Shown: positions 27,809-36,800, counted from the stretch's first letter. The stretch: 64,000 nucleotides of DNA from G963664835 sp965220775 (GCA_965220775.1 OZ244845.1:310001-374000); one strand, 5' to 3'. Notes: generated by a model from the sequence alone, not told the origin. A program made the numbers and translations.

Positions 27809-28063
27809 CTACTCGATCCCAAGAACCCGGCGGCTGAAAGCCAGACTATCGAAATCGGCCGGCCACTGCTCCTGACTTTCTTCGATCCCGAGCCGCCAGC
27901 AGGCGACACTCAGCTTGTCGAAATCGATCCCGCCACTCCTGGGTAGGGGTATGATCTCAACGGCCGGTTCGCCATGCTTGGTGATGACCACGCGCTCACC
28001 GCTTTCGGCGGCGGCGATAATCTGGGAAAGGCGCGCCTTTGCCTCGGGTAAGATGTGTTCCAT
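27809..28063 (-). CDS. Orphan Phd/YefM-family antitoxin
   Basis: An 84-residue protein. Its N-terminus EAKARLSQIIAAAESGERVVITKHGEPAVEI is the DNA-binding fold of Phd/YefM antitoxins (split here for reading: EAKARLSQIIAAAESG then ERVVITKHGEPAVEI). The C-terminal toxin-neutralising tail is present. No toxin gene is found on either side: an ABC permease lies downstream and an RNA methyltransferase diverges upstream. It may be a remnant of a lost module or act as a stand-alone regulator. Confidence 0.8.
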   Translation of the reverse strand: MEHILPEAKARLSQIIAAAESGERVVITKHGEPAVEIIPLPRSGGIDFDKLSVACWRLGIEESQEQWPADFDSLAFSRRVLGIE

Positions 28064-28164
28064 GGGACAGCCTCAGAATAGTGCAAGATTTCGGCTTCAA
28101 AAATATACCACAAGTCTAGGACCGGCCAACTCGGTGGGTCTGAATACTCGCCAGGGATTGACGC

Positions 28165-29292
28165 TTGCGCCGGCCCAAAGCTAAGCAAGCCAAGGAGGCC
28201 CCTGGGCGACGCCGACGGGTGCCATCTATGCCTAGTTCCCAATTGAGTCGCAGTTTCGAGATTGAGCTATTGGCTGGATTAGATCGCTTTGTCGACGACG
28301 AGTTGGCGAGCAAGCTGGGCCGGCGGGAGTACCGGCCGAGTGAGCACTCCAGAGCGGGCCGGATGTCGATCGAGTATTCCGGGCCGGTCGAATCACTGCT
28401 CAGCCTACGAAGCGCCGTAGCCGTGCACATAGTCGAGCGCTTCGCCGTTTCGCGGCCGAGAGCGTTGCTGGGCCACGAGGACTTCAACCGTCTGCTCGGG
28501 GCAATGCGCGAGGTTGTAGGTCTGCACCCACGGGGAACGTTCAAGACGTTTCGCGTGAGCGCGGCCGGCTCGGATTCCGGCACATTCCAGCGGTTGAGGA
28601 TGGATCTGGGTGCGGCACTCGGCCTGGAAGACCGATCTGACGAAGGCCACCTTCATCTGTCTATCCGACGCCGGCAATCGGGCTTTGGTTGGGAGGCACT
28701 GATACGGCTGACGCCGTTGCCGCTATCGGCCCGAGCTTGGCGGGTCTGCAACCGGCCGGACGCACTGAACGCTACGATCGCCCACTCGATGGTCAGGCTC
28801 GCCGGTCCTAGGAGCAAGGAGCGTTTTCTGAACCTGGGCTGCGGCTCGGGCACGCTCTTGGTCGAACGAATGAGGCTTGGACCGGCGGCCTGCGCAATCG
28901 GCGTCGACACGGATCCGGCAGCGCTCGATTGTGCGGAGCGAAACATCGAAGCGGCGGACGTGCGCCAAGTAGTCAATCTCGTCCGCGGCGATATCCGGCG
29001 GGTTCCACTGCCGTCGAGATCGTTCGACACCGTGGTCGCTAACCTGCCGTTCGGGATGCTCAGGGACACCGCCCTTGATCTCGACAATTTGTATATGGAA
29101 GTATTACGGGAAGCGGCGCGACTGATCGTTCCATACGGGGCGTTCATAGTCATCACTGCGCGTCGGCAGCTATTGGAAGATGCTCTTGGACGGTCCGCCG
29201 GCGACTGGAAACAGGAGGCGGAGTTTCCACTGAGAGTGCCGTTCCGAGGTGGATACATCACGCCGGCCATCTTTGATCTGCGCAGAGCTTAG
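28165..29292 (+). CDS. THUMP-domain RNA guanine-N2 methyltransferase-like protein
   Basis: 375 residues. An N-terminal THUMP-like RNA-binding region (~40-170) is followed by a class I SAM methyltransferase domain with FLNLGCGSGTLLVE, GVDTDPAALDCAERN, and the catalytic motif NLPFG in place of NPPY. This is the layout of RlmL/Trm14-type enzymes that form m2G in rRNA or tRNA. The TTG start gives a basic tail; an in-frame ATG at 28228 would remove 21 residues. Which RNA is modified is unknown. Confidence 0.8.
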   Translation: MRRPKAKQAKEAPGRRRRVPSMPSSQLSRSFEIELLAGLDRFVDDELASKLGRREYRPSEHSRAGRMSIEYSGPVESLLSLRSAVAVHIVERFAVSRPRALLGHEDFNRLLGAMREVVGLHPRGTFKTFRVSAAGSDSGTFQRLRMDLGAALGLEDRSDEGHLHLSIRRRQSGFGWEALIRLTPLPLSARAWRVCNRPDALNATIAHSMVRLAGPRSKERFLNLGCGSGTLLVERMRLGPAACAIGVDTDPAALDCAERNIEAADVRQVVNLVRGDIRRVPLPSRSFDTVVANLPFGMLRDTALDLDNLYMEVLREAARLIVPYGAFIVITARRQLLEDALGRSAGDWKQEAEFPLRVPFRGGYITPAIFDLRRA

Positions 29293-29347
29293 GATCTCCG
29301 ATCCATGCGGGGCAATGTTGGGGGAATGCCGGATCGCGGCGTCCGAT

Positions 29348-29367
29348 GATGTATAATGCGATGTATA
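29348..29367 (+). promoter_or_regulatory. vapBC promoter with repeated GATGTATA
   Basis: TATAAT at 29352-29357 lies 33 bases before the antitoxin start. GATGTATA occurs twice (29348-29355 and 29360-29367), overlapping and following the -10, 12 bases apart. This is a plausible autoregulatory operator for the ribbon-helix-helix antitoxin. No clear -35 is seen. Confidence 0.5.
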
Positions 29368-29390
29368 TACTCTTCTTTGGTGGGACACCC

Positions 29391-29675
29391 ATGAGCCGAA
29401 TGGTAAGGAAACAAATCTACATAGAGCCACATCAGGAGCAACTTCTGAAGCGGCGGGCGGAGGAGCTTCAGATCTCCGAGGCCGAGCTAGTTCGGAGGGC
29501 GATTGACCAAATCGGTAGAGCCTCAACTATCCTTCCATCTGACCTGCGGATACGGGCATGGGAGGAGGAGAAAGCCTTTATAGAAAAGCACAGGAAAATG
29601 AATGTGCCACAGACCGGGCGGTCGTGGACCCGTGATGAACTCTATGATGAACGCCTCGAACGCTATTCTCGTTGA
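29391..29675 (+). CDS. VapB-type ribbon-helix-helix antitoxin
   Basis: 94 residues from ATG at 29391. The strand MVRKQIYIEPHQEQLLKRRA and helix EELQISEAELVRRAIDQ form a CopG/RHH DNA-binding fold. The C-terminal part (WTRDELYDERLERY) would bind the toxin. An upstream in-frame ATG at 29346 lies before the -10 element, so the shorter start is preferred. It overlaps the PIN toxin start by 41 bases. Confidence 0.85.
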   Translation: MSRMVRKQIYIEPHQEQLLKRRAEELQISEAELVRRAIDQIGRASTILPSDLRIRAWEEEKAFIEKHRKMNVPQTGRSWTRDELYDERLERYSR

Positions 29676-30129
29676 CACAAACATACTCATATACGCATAT
29701 GATCCGCGAGACCGGGACAAGCAGGAACGTGCTATCCGCGTGATCAACAATCTGATCAGAAGCAAGGGGACGGTCGTGAGTGTGCAATGCCTCTCGGAGT
29801 TCTTCAACGTTGCTTCGCGTCGTCTTGCAGAGTCTATGACACGTCATGAGGCACTTACCAGGGTCGAGAGATTAGCCAACGTTTGCCGGGTGCTGGACTT
29901 AACACCGGCTGTGGTCCTCGAGGGTTGCAGGGGCAGCATCGAGCACGGCCTATCCTTCTGGGACGCGCTTATCTGGGCGGTGGCGAAGCTAAATCAGGTG
30001 CAATTCGTTCTCACCGAAGATGCGGAGCACGGGCGGCTGCTGGAAGGGGTGCGCTACCTCAATCCGTTCGTGCCTTCCTTCGACCCGGCGATCCTGGGGC
30101 CAGCCCGTGAAGGGCAGTCTAATAGCTAG
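29635..30129 (+). CDS. VapC-type PIN-domain toxin
   Basis: About 164 residues. It is a PIN ribonuclease with the four acidic positions visible: ILVDTNILIYAYD, the Glu in CLSEFFNV, FWDALIWA, and TEDAEHG. The start is ATG at 29635 or 29644, overlapping the antitoxin gene as usual in vapBC. VapC toxins cleave specific tRNAs or rRNA. The module looks intact. Confidence 0.88.
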   Translation: MNSMMNASNAILVDTNILIYAYDPRDRDKQERAIRVINNLIRSKGTVVSVQCLSEFFNVASRRLAESMTRHEALTRVERLANVCRVLDLTPAVVLEGCRGSIEHGLSFWDALIWAVAKLNQVQFVLTEDAEHGRLLEGVRYLNPFVPSFDPAILGPAREGQSNS

Positions 30130-31205
30130 GTATTGATCACTACGGTCCCATCTGGCTTGATGACCTCGACTCCGGAAATACTCTGATAGAACACGCAGCG
30201 GAACTCGACGTCGAGGCTCTCGCCGGCGCCGATTCGGCGTTCGGTGCCGGCCTCAATGGCTTTCAACAACCCGTCTCCCGGGACGCTGCTGTGGAACTCG
30301 AGGCCGGTCACGTAGGCCCGTCCATACCAGGGATAGCCGGGGGTGCTGTTCAGCTCCTGCCAGATCCATAGGTAGGGGAATATTTCCTTCGGCCAGACGA
30401 ATCCGACGCCAATACCGAGCTTCTGGTTCGTGAGACCGTACCAACCTTCTTCCAAGCTGGCGGCAAAACCCAGCGTATTCAGCTTACTCTCTGGTCCCGG
30501 GATCCGGCGCATGTCGTGAGTCTCACCGTCGAGGCCGGCGACGTGGGGCCAAGGCCACTCGCCCTGGGCAGGCATCCAAGTGCGTTCGGGGGTTGTTTGG
30601 GGAATCAATACCTTGTAGGTGGAGGCCGGTACGTCGATCCAGCATTCCGGCCCCAGAAACGGAGCTCCGAAAGCGGGATGGTGCCCCCACATGTAAGGCA
30701 TTTCACCTTCGCCCGTGTTGGTCAGCCGCTCCTGAACTACCAGATCTGGCCGGCCGGCCTCCACCGTCATAGTTCGCTCCAAGCGGAACGGAGTACGGGT
30801 CAGGTTGAGCTCGAAGCGGACCGACGCGCGCCGGCTGCTGTTTTCGAGGATACGGTAGTCCCAGCCGGCGGTCGAGACCTCGCCGTGGAAGGACCACTCC
30901 AGACCTTCATATTCACATGCGGCGCCGAAGTTGGGAAAGATCTCCTGCCAACCGCCACCATAGTGGTCGATCCAGGCAACCTGCGAATTCGACGCGGTGG
31001 CACCCAGCGAACCGAGATCGTGGAAACCCCACGGCGTCTTGAAAAGTACATCCAGGTTCGCCGGCTTATAGATCAACTCGTAGATGTCGGCTCCTTTGTC
31101 GGCCAAGACCACCGCACGCAGGAGATCATTTTCCAAGACCAATGCCCGCGTCCTTCGTCCGACGATGATTTCCGATACTCGACAACAATCACCGTTCGAC
31201 ATCAA
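30126..31205 (-). CDS. Aldose-1-epimerase-like protein, copy 2
   Basis: A 359-residue galactose-mutarotase-like beta-sandwich protein (aldose epimerase/DUF4432 group). It has DKGADIYELIYKPANLDVLFK, a SFHGEVSTAGWDY strand, YMWGHHPAFGAPFL carrying the likely catalytic His, and a C-terminal LNSTPGYPWYGRAYVTGLE. It is clearly paralogous to the next gene upstream, with conserved order of all these motifs. It overlaps the end of the PIN toxin gene by 4 bases on the opposite strand. The sugar is unknown. Confidence 0.8.
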   Translation of the reverse strand: MMSNGDCCRVSEIIVGRRTRALVLENDLLRAVVLADKGADIYELIYKPANLDVLFKTPWGFHDLGSLGATASNSQVAWIDHYGGGWQEIFPNFGAACEYEGLEWSFHGEVSTAGWDYRILENSSRRASVRFELNLTRTPFRLERTMTVEAGRPDLVVQERLTNTGEGEMPYMWGHHPAFGAPFLGPECWIDVPASTYKVLIPQTTPERTWMPAQGEWPWPHVAGLDGETHDMRRIPGPESKLNTLGFAASLEEGWYGLTNQKLGIGVGFVWPKEIFPYLWIWQELNSTPGYPWYGRAYVTGLEFHSSVPGDGLLKAIEAGTERRIGAGESLDVEFRCVFYQSISGVEVIKPDGTVVINT

Positions 31206-31302
31206 TGCCCTCCCGCGATATCGCCAACTGTTTTCTAGTTTGACCCCAGACCCCTAAGCCTCGCCACTTGCCACGGGCTCCCATCCGTCAGACGGCTGAC
31301 GG

Positions 31303-32373
31303 CTATTGTCTGACCTCTACCAATCCATCCGGCCTGATACGCTCCACGCCGGTGGTGCTCTGGTAGAAGAGGCAACGGAGTTCGACTTCCTGGCTAGCGC
31401 CGGCGGCGAGGCGCCGCTCGCTACCGGACTCGATTGTCTCGACAATGCCGCCGGCCGTCGCGCTGCTAATAAACTCCAGAGCAACCAAATAGCCTCGCCC
31501 GTACCATGGATAGGATGGGGTGCTATTCAGCTCTTGGAGAATCCAAAGGTATGGGAAAATCTCTTGTGGCCAAACGAACCCAACACCAAAGCCAAGATTG
31601 CGATTGGTCAACCCGTACCAGCCCTCATCTAGATCGACGGCCACCCCCAGGGTGTTCAGCCTACTCTCAGGCCCTGGGATTTGTCTCATATCGTGGGTCT
31701 GGCCATCGCTACCGACGACGTTTGGCCAAGGCCATTCGCCTTCGTCCGGCATCCAGGTGCGGCTGGGATGGACCTGTGGCATCGCCACTCTGTATCTTTG
31801 GGCCGGCACATCTAGCCGGCAGTCGGCACTCAGAAATGGCGCGCCGAAGCCCGGATGATGACCCCAAGTGTAAGGCATCTCGCTGTCACCACAGTTCTTT
31901 AGCCGCTCTTGGATAAGTATTTCGGGCCGGCCTGCCTCCACGGTCATAGTTCGCTCGAGGTGGAATGGAGTGCGTGTGAGGCTGATATCGAAGCGGACCG
32001 AGGCGCATCTGTTGTTGTTTTGCAGGATGCGATAGTCCCAGCCGGCGGTCAACAACTCACCGTGAAAGGACCATTCAACGCCACGATAGGAGCAAGCAAA
32101 GGCAAAATTTGGCAATATCTCCTGCCAACCGCCGGCGTAGTGGTCGACCATCGCCACCTGGGAATTCGGCGCGTAACCGCCCAGAGTTCCCACATCGCGG
32201 AAACCCCAGGGCGCCTTGAACAGCACGTCGACGCCGGCCGGCTTGTAGACCAGCTCGTAGACGTCGGCGCCTTTGTCGGCCATAATCACTGCGCGCAGCA
32301 GATCATTCTCCAGGACCACCGCGCGGGTGCTTTGACCAACAATCACTTCCGATACATTGCAGCCAGCAGCCAA
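31303..32373 (-). CDS. Aldose-1-epimerase-like protein, copy 1
   Basis: A 356-residue paralogue of the protein encoded at 30126-31205, with DKGADVYELVYKPAGVDVLFK, SFHGELLTAGWDY, YTWGHHPGFGAPFL and LNSTPSYPWYGRGYLVALE. The pair arose by tandem duplication and has diverged, especially at both termini. Length is close to the family norm. It probably interconverts sugar anomers, or binds a related carbohydrate acid, in the sugar island that spans 30-40 kb. Confidence 0.8.
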   Translation of the reverse strand: MAAGCNVSEVIVGQSTRAVVLENDLLRAVIMADKGADVYELVYKPAGVDVLFKAPWGFRDVGTLGGYAPNSQVAMVDHYAGGWQEILPNFAFACSYRGVEWSFHGELLTAGWDYRILQNNNRCASVRFDISLTRTPFHLERTMTVEAGRPEILIQERLKNCGDSEMPYTWGHHPGFGAPFLSADCRLDVPAQRYRVAMPQVHPSRTWMPDEGEWPWPNVVGSDGQTHDMRQIPGPESRLNTLGVAVDLDEGWYGLTNRNLGFGVGFVWPQEIFPYLWILQELNSTPSYPWYGRGYLVALEFISSATAGGIVETIESGSERRLAAGASQEVELRCLFYQSTTGVERIRPDGLVEVRQ

Positions 32374-32490
32374 GTTTGTGACCTCTCCTTTGATCCAAAT
32401 ACGGACCGGACGTTAGCACAACGGCGGCGAACGGCGAAAGGTGGTGGCGCCTATGGGTCCGCGCGCGACCTCAATCCTTAACGGACCGGG

Positions 32491-32946
32491 CTAATCGGCG
32501 GGCCGCCGCTGGATCACCTCAAGTGTAAATCCGTCGGGGTCGCGGAAGTAGAACGCTTTGCCGCCGGCATTGATTCCCAACGTGACCTCGGCCGGCTCGT
32601 TTACCATTTCCACACCAGCGTCGCGCAACTCGCGATAGGCGGACCAAGCGTCATCGACGACGAAAGCGAGGTGTCCATTGCCGGGCCGGTTCGTTTCTCT
32701 GGGCGTCGGATCGGTCGGATGGGAGACGTAGTGCAACAGCTCGAGGATGTGATCCTGGTCGTCGCTGACCTGGAAAATGGCTATTCGTAGATCGACTCCG
32801 GGGAAGCCGGTGACCTTGCCGAGATAATCGTGAGTCCCGCCCTGCCGCCGGATCAGCTTCAGGCCCAGTACATCGCGATAGAAGGCGATCGAGCGCTCAA
32901 GATCGCTTACCGTAAAGCCGGTATGGTGGACACTTCTCATCTGCAT
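32491..32946 (-). CDS. VOC-family (glyoxalase/dioxygenase-like) protein
   Basis: A 151-residue vicinal-oxygen-chelate protein with two beta-alpha-beta-beta-beta modules. Likely metal ligands are His in SVHHTGFTV, Glu in ILELLHY, His in NGHLAFVV and Glu in FTLEVIQRR. Substrates in this family range from methylmalonyl-CoA and methylglyoxal adducts to catechols, so no reaction is assigned. The ATG is followed by a second in-frame ATG two codons later. Confidence 0.85.
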   Translation of the reverse strand: MQMRSVHHTGFTVSDLERSIAFYRDVLGLKLIRRQGGTHDYLGKVTGFPGVDLRIAIFQVSDDQDHILELLHYVSHPTDPTPRETNRPGNGHLAFVVDDAWSAYRELRDAGVEMVNEPAEVTLGINAGGKAFYFRDPDGFTLEVIQRRPAD

Positions 32947-33014
32947 ATCGGACTCCTTGGGTGAATAGCGGTCTTCTGGAACTCTGCGAGGAAAGATCTA
33001 CGACCGCACCAGTA

Positions 33015-33245
33015 CTATGACTTTGGCGACTCGTCAGGCGGAACCAGAGGTTCAATGAGCGGAATCAAAGCCGGAATATCTCTCTCAATCACCTCCCAGA
33101 CTTTATCGAGAACAATTTGGAAATACTCATGCACCAACCGATGGCGCATCCCGATAACCTGTCTCCAGGGAATCTCGGGGTGCGCCAGCCGGAATTCTTG
33201 TAAGGCTTTCCGGGCCGCCTCGCCGAGAATCTGAGTCAGCCGCAT
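33015..33245 (-). pseudogene. HepT-like (DUF86) toxin, 5'-truncated
   Basis: 76 residues matching only the C-terminal two-thirds of HepT toxins: LGEAARKALQEF, HPEIPWRQVIGMRHRLVHEYF (the conserved Arg-x4-His segment) and LDKVWEVIERDIPAL. Intact HepT proteins have about 35-45 more residues before this point. The upstream coding region overlaps in another frame with the antitoxin gene. The missing N-terminal helices suggest a deletion that removed the antitoxin stop and the toxin start. The ribonuclease-like site is kept, so activity is not excluded. Confidence 0.65.
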
Positions 33246-33546
33246 AGACGATCTCTTCCGACTGCAAGATTTGCCGGCGTCGAATGTAGTTGTCGCTTTT
33301 CTCGATAACCTCCCGTTCGATGAGATCGACCTTACTACCCAGGATGTCCTCGAGTTCCTCCTGCATATTTACGAGGTCGAAGAGGCTCCAGCGAGCATCA
33401 TCGGCGAAACTGACAAGCACGTCCACGTCGCTATCTGGACGGAAATCATTCGTCAGCACCGAGCCAAAGAAGGCGAGCCTATTGATACGGTAGTCTTGGC
33501 AGAAAATGACAATCCGCTCTCGATCAATCTCAACGTGCAGACTCAT
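33127..33546 (-). CDS. MntA-like nucleotidyltransferase antitoxin with out-of-frame extension
   Basis: 139 residues. The first ~105 are a minimal nucleotidyltransferase: FFGSVLTNDFRPDSDVDVLV gives the GSx10DxD catalytic motif, and VDLIEREVIEK gives the third acidic residue. The natural end of such proteins (around IVYAA) is followed here by ~30 residues read from the HepT region in the wrong frame. In intact modules MntA AMPylates HepT on a Tyr to silence it. The fusion point at about 33245 indicates a deletion. Confidence 0.7.
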   Translation of the reverse strand: MSLHVEIDRERIVIFCQDYRINRLAFFGSVLTNDFRPDSDVDVLVSFADDARWSLFDLVNMQEELEDILGSKVDLIEREVIEKSDNYIRRRQILQSEEIVYAADSDSRRGGPESLTRIPAGAPRDSLETGYRDAPSVGA

Positions 33547-33570
33547 AACGGACTCCTGATTTGACGGACT

Positions 33571-34290
33571 TCAAATTACTCGATATATGCGGGCTAGGTT
33601 TTCTCCGAGCAGCATCCTCTCCCAAACCGGATCCATTCTTAGCCGCTTCAGGCCGGCTACGGCCAGATCGGGGTAAGCGCTCGTTGCATTCGAGCCGTAG
33701 ACGACACGGTCCGGCCCTACCTGATGCATTGCGTTGAGGACGGTGGCCGGTTCAACGTTGGCAAGGGTACTGCCCAAGAAGACGTTCGGGTGCAGGTTAG
33801 CCACCGCGATCGCCTGCCCGACATAGTCACGATAGCCCATATGATCCATTATCACAGTCACATCCGGATGGCGTCCGGCGAGCAGCCCAATCTGAGCGGG
33901 CAAGCAAAAGGAGCTGCCGGAATGGATGGTAACCGGGACGCGTAGCTCGGCCGCCTTGCTCATCACAGGGTCCACCACCTCGCTTTCGATGTGGTAGTGG
34001 TAGAAGGCCGGCATCAATTTCATTCCCCTGAAGCCGAAATCGTTGATCGACCGTTCGAGATTGGCGACGGCCTCGACTCCCATCAGCGGGTTTATCAGCG
34101 CACACCCTAGCAACCGGGGTTGACCCTTGATGCGTTCGGCCAGCCAGCCGTCATCCGGGGGGTCTTGCAGTGGCGGCATCACCACCGCAAGCTCAATGCC
34201 GGCGGCGTCCTGCAACTCGAGCATCTCATCCACCGGATCGACGTCGCTCGAGTCGCTCCGCAGGTAACATTCGAAGTCCATTGTCGGCAT
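33571..34290 (-). CDS. Amidohydrolase-2-type metal-dependent hydrolase
   Basis: About 239 residues from ATG at 34290 (AAGGAG upstream). A TIM-barrel hydrolase of the ACMS-decarboxylase-like amidohydrolase family, with the strand GMKLMPAFYHYH, VPVTIHSGSS (metal His), VTVIMDHMGY, and VVYGSNATSAYPD near the end where the catalytic Asp usually sits. The usual N-terminal HxH pair is not evident in this shorter protein. It may decarboxylate or hydrolyse a cyclic acid. Confidence 0.75.
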   Translation of the reverse strand: MPTMDFECYLRSDSSDVDPVDEMLELQDAAGIELAVVMPPLQDPPDDGWLAERIKGQPRLLGCALINPLMGVEAVANLERSINDFGFRGMKLMPAFYHYHIESEVVDPVMSKAAELRVPVTIHSGSSFCLPAQIGLLAGRHPDVTVIMDHMGYRDYVGQAIAVANLHPNVFLGSTLANVEPATVLNAMHQVGPDRVVYGSNATSAYPDLAVAGLKRLRMDPVWERMLLGENLARIYRVI

Positions 34291-34403
34291 TAATCTGCTC
34301 CTTGATATATGGTCCAACCTTGCATCAGCCGCATTTTCGAATACTACTAACCATCCCCCATTGTATATCGAGCGCTTTTTCGGCCCTAACCAAGTTGCCG
34401 AAT

Positions 34404-34687
34404 CGTAACAGTTCAGATTTGGGTGTATATCTCTCCTCCATGCCCGTGAACTGGATAGGCCGAGTCGCCACCCGGGACCTCAGTCGGCGGTCAAGGGGTG
34501 ATTTCCAACCTACCGATGCCAAATCCACGAGCTGCTCGACCTCATCCCCCACATCCCCCGGCAAGGACTTCGCCCTTGCAACCCGTTCCTGGCTTTCCCC
34601 GATCAGATGTCCTCGTCTGCGGCAGACCCTCATTGGTGCGATATTACGCCCATACGGAGCAGGTACCCCTAAATCTGAACACTTACG
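34404..34687. mobile_element. MITE-like element family A, copy 2
   Basis: 284 bp with the same ends as the copy at 21321 (CGTAACAGTTCAGATTTGGG on the left; the right end is the near-inverse). The flanking hexamers CCGAAT (34398-34403) and CCGCAT (34688-34693) match at 5 of 6, consistent with an ageing target duplication. Internal sequence is highly similar to the other copies. It contains no open frame of its own. Confidence 0.85.
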
Positions 34688-34814
34688 CCGCATCCTTTCA
34701 AACACGGTCCTCAAGACTACGTGGAAGCACAAGAATCTGGCAGGCTCGACAATCGAGGACGGCTTTGTGAAATCATGAGCAACTGAAATCTTAGTCAGGG
34801 AGGAGACATCAAAT

Positions 34815-35648
34815 ATGAGTGGACGTCTTGAGGGAAAGGTTGCGTTGGTGACCGGCTCGACCTCCGGCATAGGCCGGGCTACCGCCAAGCTATTCGCCGA
34901 GGAAGGTTCCAAGGTGGTGGTCACGGGTCGCCGGCGGGAGTTGGGCGAGGAGCTAGTACGCGAGATCGAGTCGGCCGGCGGCATCGCCACTTACTATCAG
35001 GCTGATCTCTCCCAGGGCCAGAAAACCCGCGATTTGGTGCGATTCACTGTCGATACTTACGACCGGATCGACGTTCTCGTGAACAACGCCATGAGCCACA
35101 TAGTGCCTTGGGGCGGGGCCCAGGAATCAGGATTGCTGAATACCAGCGATGCCGATTGGGACACTATGATGGCAGTGGGTCTGAAATCGCCCTTCATCGC
35201 CTGTCAGGAAGCAATCCCTCACATGGTTCGCCAGGGCGGCGGATGCATAATCAACATCTCGTCGATCCGGGGTTTAGTCGCACAACGGAAAGGTGGAGCC
35301 TACGACGTGGCCAAAGCCGGCATATTGAATCTGAGCCGGCAGGTAACGGTAGACTTCGGTCAGCACGGCATCCGCGCCAATACGATCAGCCCCGGCTGGA
35401 TCCCAAGCGACGAAACGCACCGGCAGATCGAAGAAGACCCGTCATCTATGGGTAGCAAACTGACGGTTCAGCCGGTCCGCCGGCCGGGCCGCTACATCGA
35501 CATCGCTTACGCCGCGCTGTTTCTGGCCTCCGATGAATCGACTTTCGTCGCCGGCGCCAATCTTCTAATCGACGGCGGCTTACTCGCCCAGAGCGGATTC
35601 GACATTTACGATACTACCCTGGAAGCCGAACGCCAATCACGCACCTAG
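34815..35648 (+). CDS. Short-chain dehydrogenase/reductase
   Basis: A 277-residue classical SDR with TGSTSGIGRA (coenzyme site), NNA at the end of beta-4, catalytic Ser in INISSIRG, YDVAK (Tyr/Lys) and SPGWIPSDETH. TGRR after beta-2 suggests NADP(H) preference. The C-terminus is about 25 residues longer than typical. GGAGG lies about ten bases before the ATG. It probably oxidises a sugar or polyol, given its neighbours (transaldolase-like and AKR genes), but this is inference. Confidence 0.88.
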   Translation: MSGRLEGKVALVTGSTSGIGRATAKLFAEEGSKVVVTGRRRELGEELVREIESAGGIATYYQADLSQGQKTRDLVRFTVDTYDRIDVLVNNAMSHIVPWGGAQESGLLNTSDADWDTMMAVGLKSPFIACQEAIPHMVRQGGGCIINISSIRGLVAQRKGGAYDVAKAGILNLSRQVTVDFGQHGIRANTISPGWIPSDETHRQIEEDPSSMGSKLTVQPVRRPGRYIDIAYAALFLASDESTFVAGANLLIDGGLLAQSGFDIYDTTLEAERQSRT

Positions 35649-35669
35649 CGGTGCGGCCGCAGCCGGCCA

Positions 35670-36071
35670 TCAGTCGCCCAATCCTAGGCGCGATAACAGA
35701 GAGGCATCGACACTCATCGCATGCTCTCGCCAGGCACCGGACTTAGACTCCGTTCGCCTCGCGATGCGCACAATACCCTCGCGCACAGTTCTTACGAACG
35801 AACGATCGACTGGGCCATCCTCGATTCGCGGTTTGGTCTCTTCAAACGAGCGAGCAAGACCCACCACGAAACCGTCGATGGACGCAGTGCATGCCAGCCA
35901 GAGACCACTTCCCAGCAGAAGGATCTGCCACACCAGACGCTGGGCTTCCTTCAGAAGCAGCCGGAACGTCGCTTTGACTGAGGCAGTCGTTCCGGCTGCG
36001 TGACCTCCGTGAAAACGTTGCTTGTGAACCATAGCCGCCGCGGGCCGGTAGAGGGTTTGGCCCTTTAGCAT
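35670..36071 (-). CDS. Hypothetical protein with one membrane segment
   Basis: 133 residues. The middle carries a hydrophobic stretch (LVWQILLLGSGLWLACTASI) flanked by basic and amphipathic regions. No family is recognised. It begins 7 bases after the TAG of the upstream membrane protein and lies in the same frame, so the two could be coupled. Ribosome binding site weak. Confidence 0.45.
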   Translation of the reverse strand: MLKGQTLYRPAAAMVHKQRFHGGHAAGTTASVKATFRLLLKEAQRLVWQILLLGSGLWLACTASIDGFVVGLARSFEETKPRIEDGPVDRSFVRTVREGIVRIARRTESKSGAWREHAMSVDASLLSRLGLGD

Positions 36072-36077
36072 TCCGAT

Positions 36078-36407
36078 CTACGCTGCGGATTCCTGTTGCA
36101 CATACAGAGCGGCAACGAATTCATCCAAGGTTGTCGCCAATTGCCGCAAGAGCACCGTAACGATGGCAAGCAATTGGAGAACAGCATAAACGATGTTTAG
36201 GATTACCTGCTTCACAATTACCACCCAAGGCATCCCTTGAACGTCTGCGCCCCTTACGTTCTGCTCGGCCATTTCTGAAAGACGCGATACAAGATTGTCT
36301 AGCGCCTCAAAAAGGAACCTGATCAGTTGCGTAACCAGCCGCAGCAGCAAGACGACCACCAACATCAAGCGGGTAGCTACGTCACCAAATCGTTCTGCCC
36401 AAGTCAT
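36078..36407 (-). CDS. Hypothetical small membrane protein
   Basis: 109 residues with two long hydrophobic segments (LMLVVVLLLRLVTQLIRFLF and VILNIVYAVLQLLAIVTVLL) separated by a polar loop. A short charged N-terminus and a Glu/Ala-rich end complete it. The pattern resembles an amphipathic, helix-rich membrane protein. No family recognised. It is followed in the same frame by another membrane-associated frame after a TAG stop. Confidence 0.55.
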   Translation of the reverse strand: MTWAERFGDVATRLMLVVVLLLRLVTQLIRFLFEALDNLVSRLSEMAEQNVRGADVQGMPWVVIVKQVILNIVYAVLQLLAIVTVLLRQLATTLDEFVAALYVQQESAA

Positions 36408-36800
36408 TCTCTATCTCCTCTGTGTACAAATGCTTTCTTTCCCAAGTCCTTACGCGCTACCTTTGGGAGCCTGGGCAGAGCCACGCCGGTAATCGGACCT
36501 GAGCGACGCTCCTTAGCGTCAACGATTTTGAGACGCCCGCGCCTACCTCCTAACGTTCTAAGCGACCGCCGGTTCTAGGCTGAAACATCCGCCTATTTGG
36601 TAGACGTTCTTCCTGTATAGACCACTCAACGAGAGTGAGCGCTCCCCACCTAGACGCCTCGGCGGTCCGCCAAGTTGATCGACCCTGATACCACTGCCTC
36701 CGACGTACCACCCCAACACAGCATCGATAACATGACGACTGCTGTCAACATAACACAACACCCGATCTTGGCAAGAGTTACTACGGCAGATGGGTTTGGA

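Noticed and set aside
27809..28164. A hidden toxin gene next to the Phd-like antitoxin
   Set aside because: No open frame of suitable size or motif on either side; the neighbours are a complete ABC permease and an RNA methyltransferase.
36078..36080. TAG read as pyrrolysine
   Set aside because: The corrinoid cluster made this worth considering, but no MttB/MtbB-type gene or pyl gene is in the window, and the protein is not a methyltransferase.
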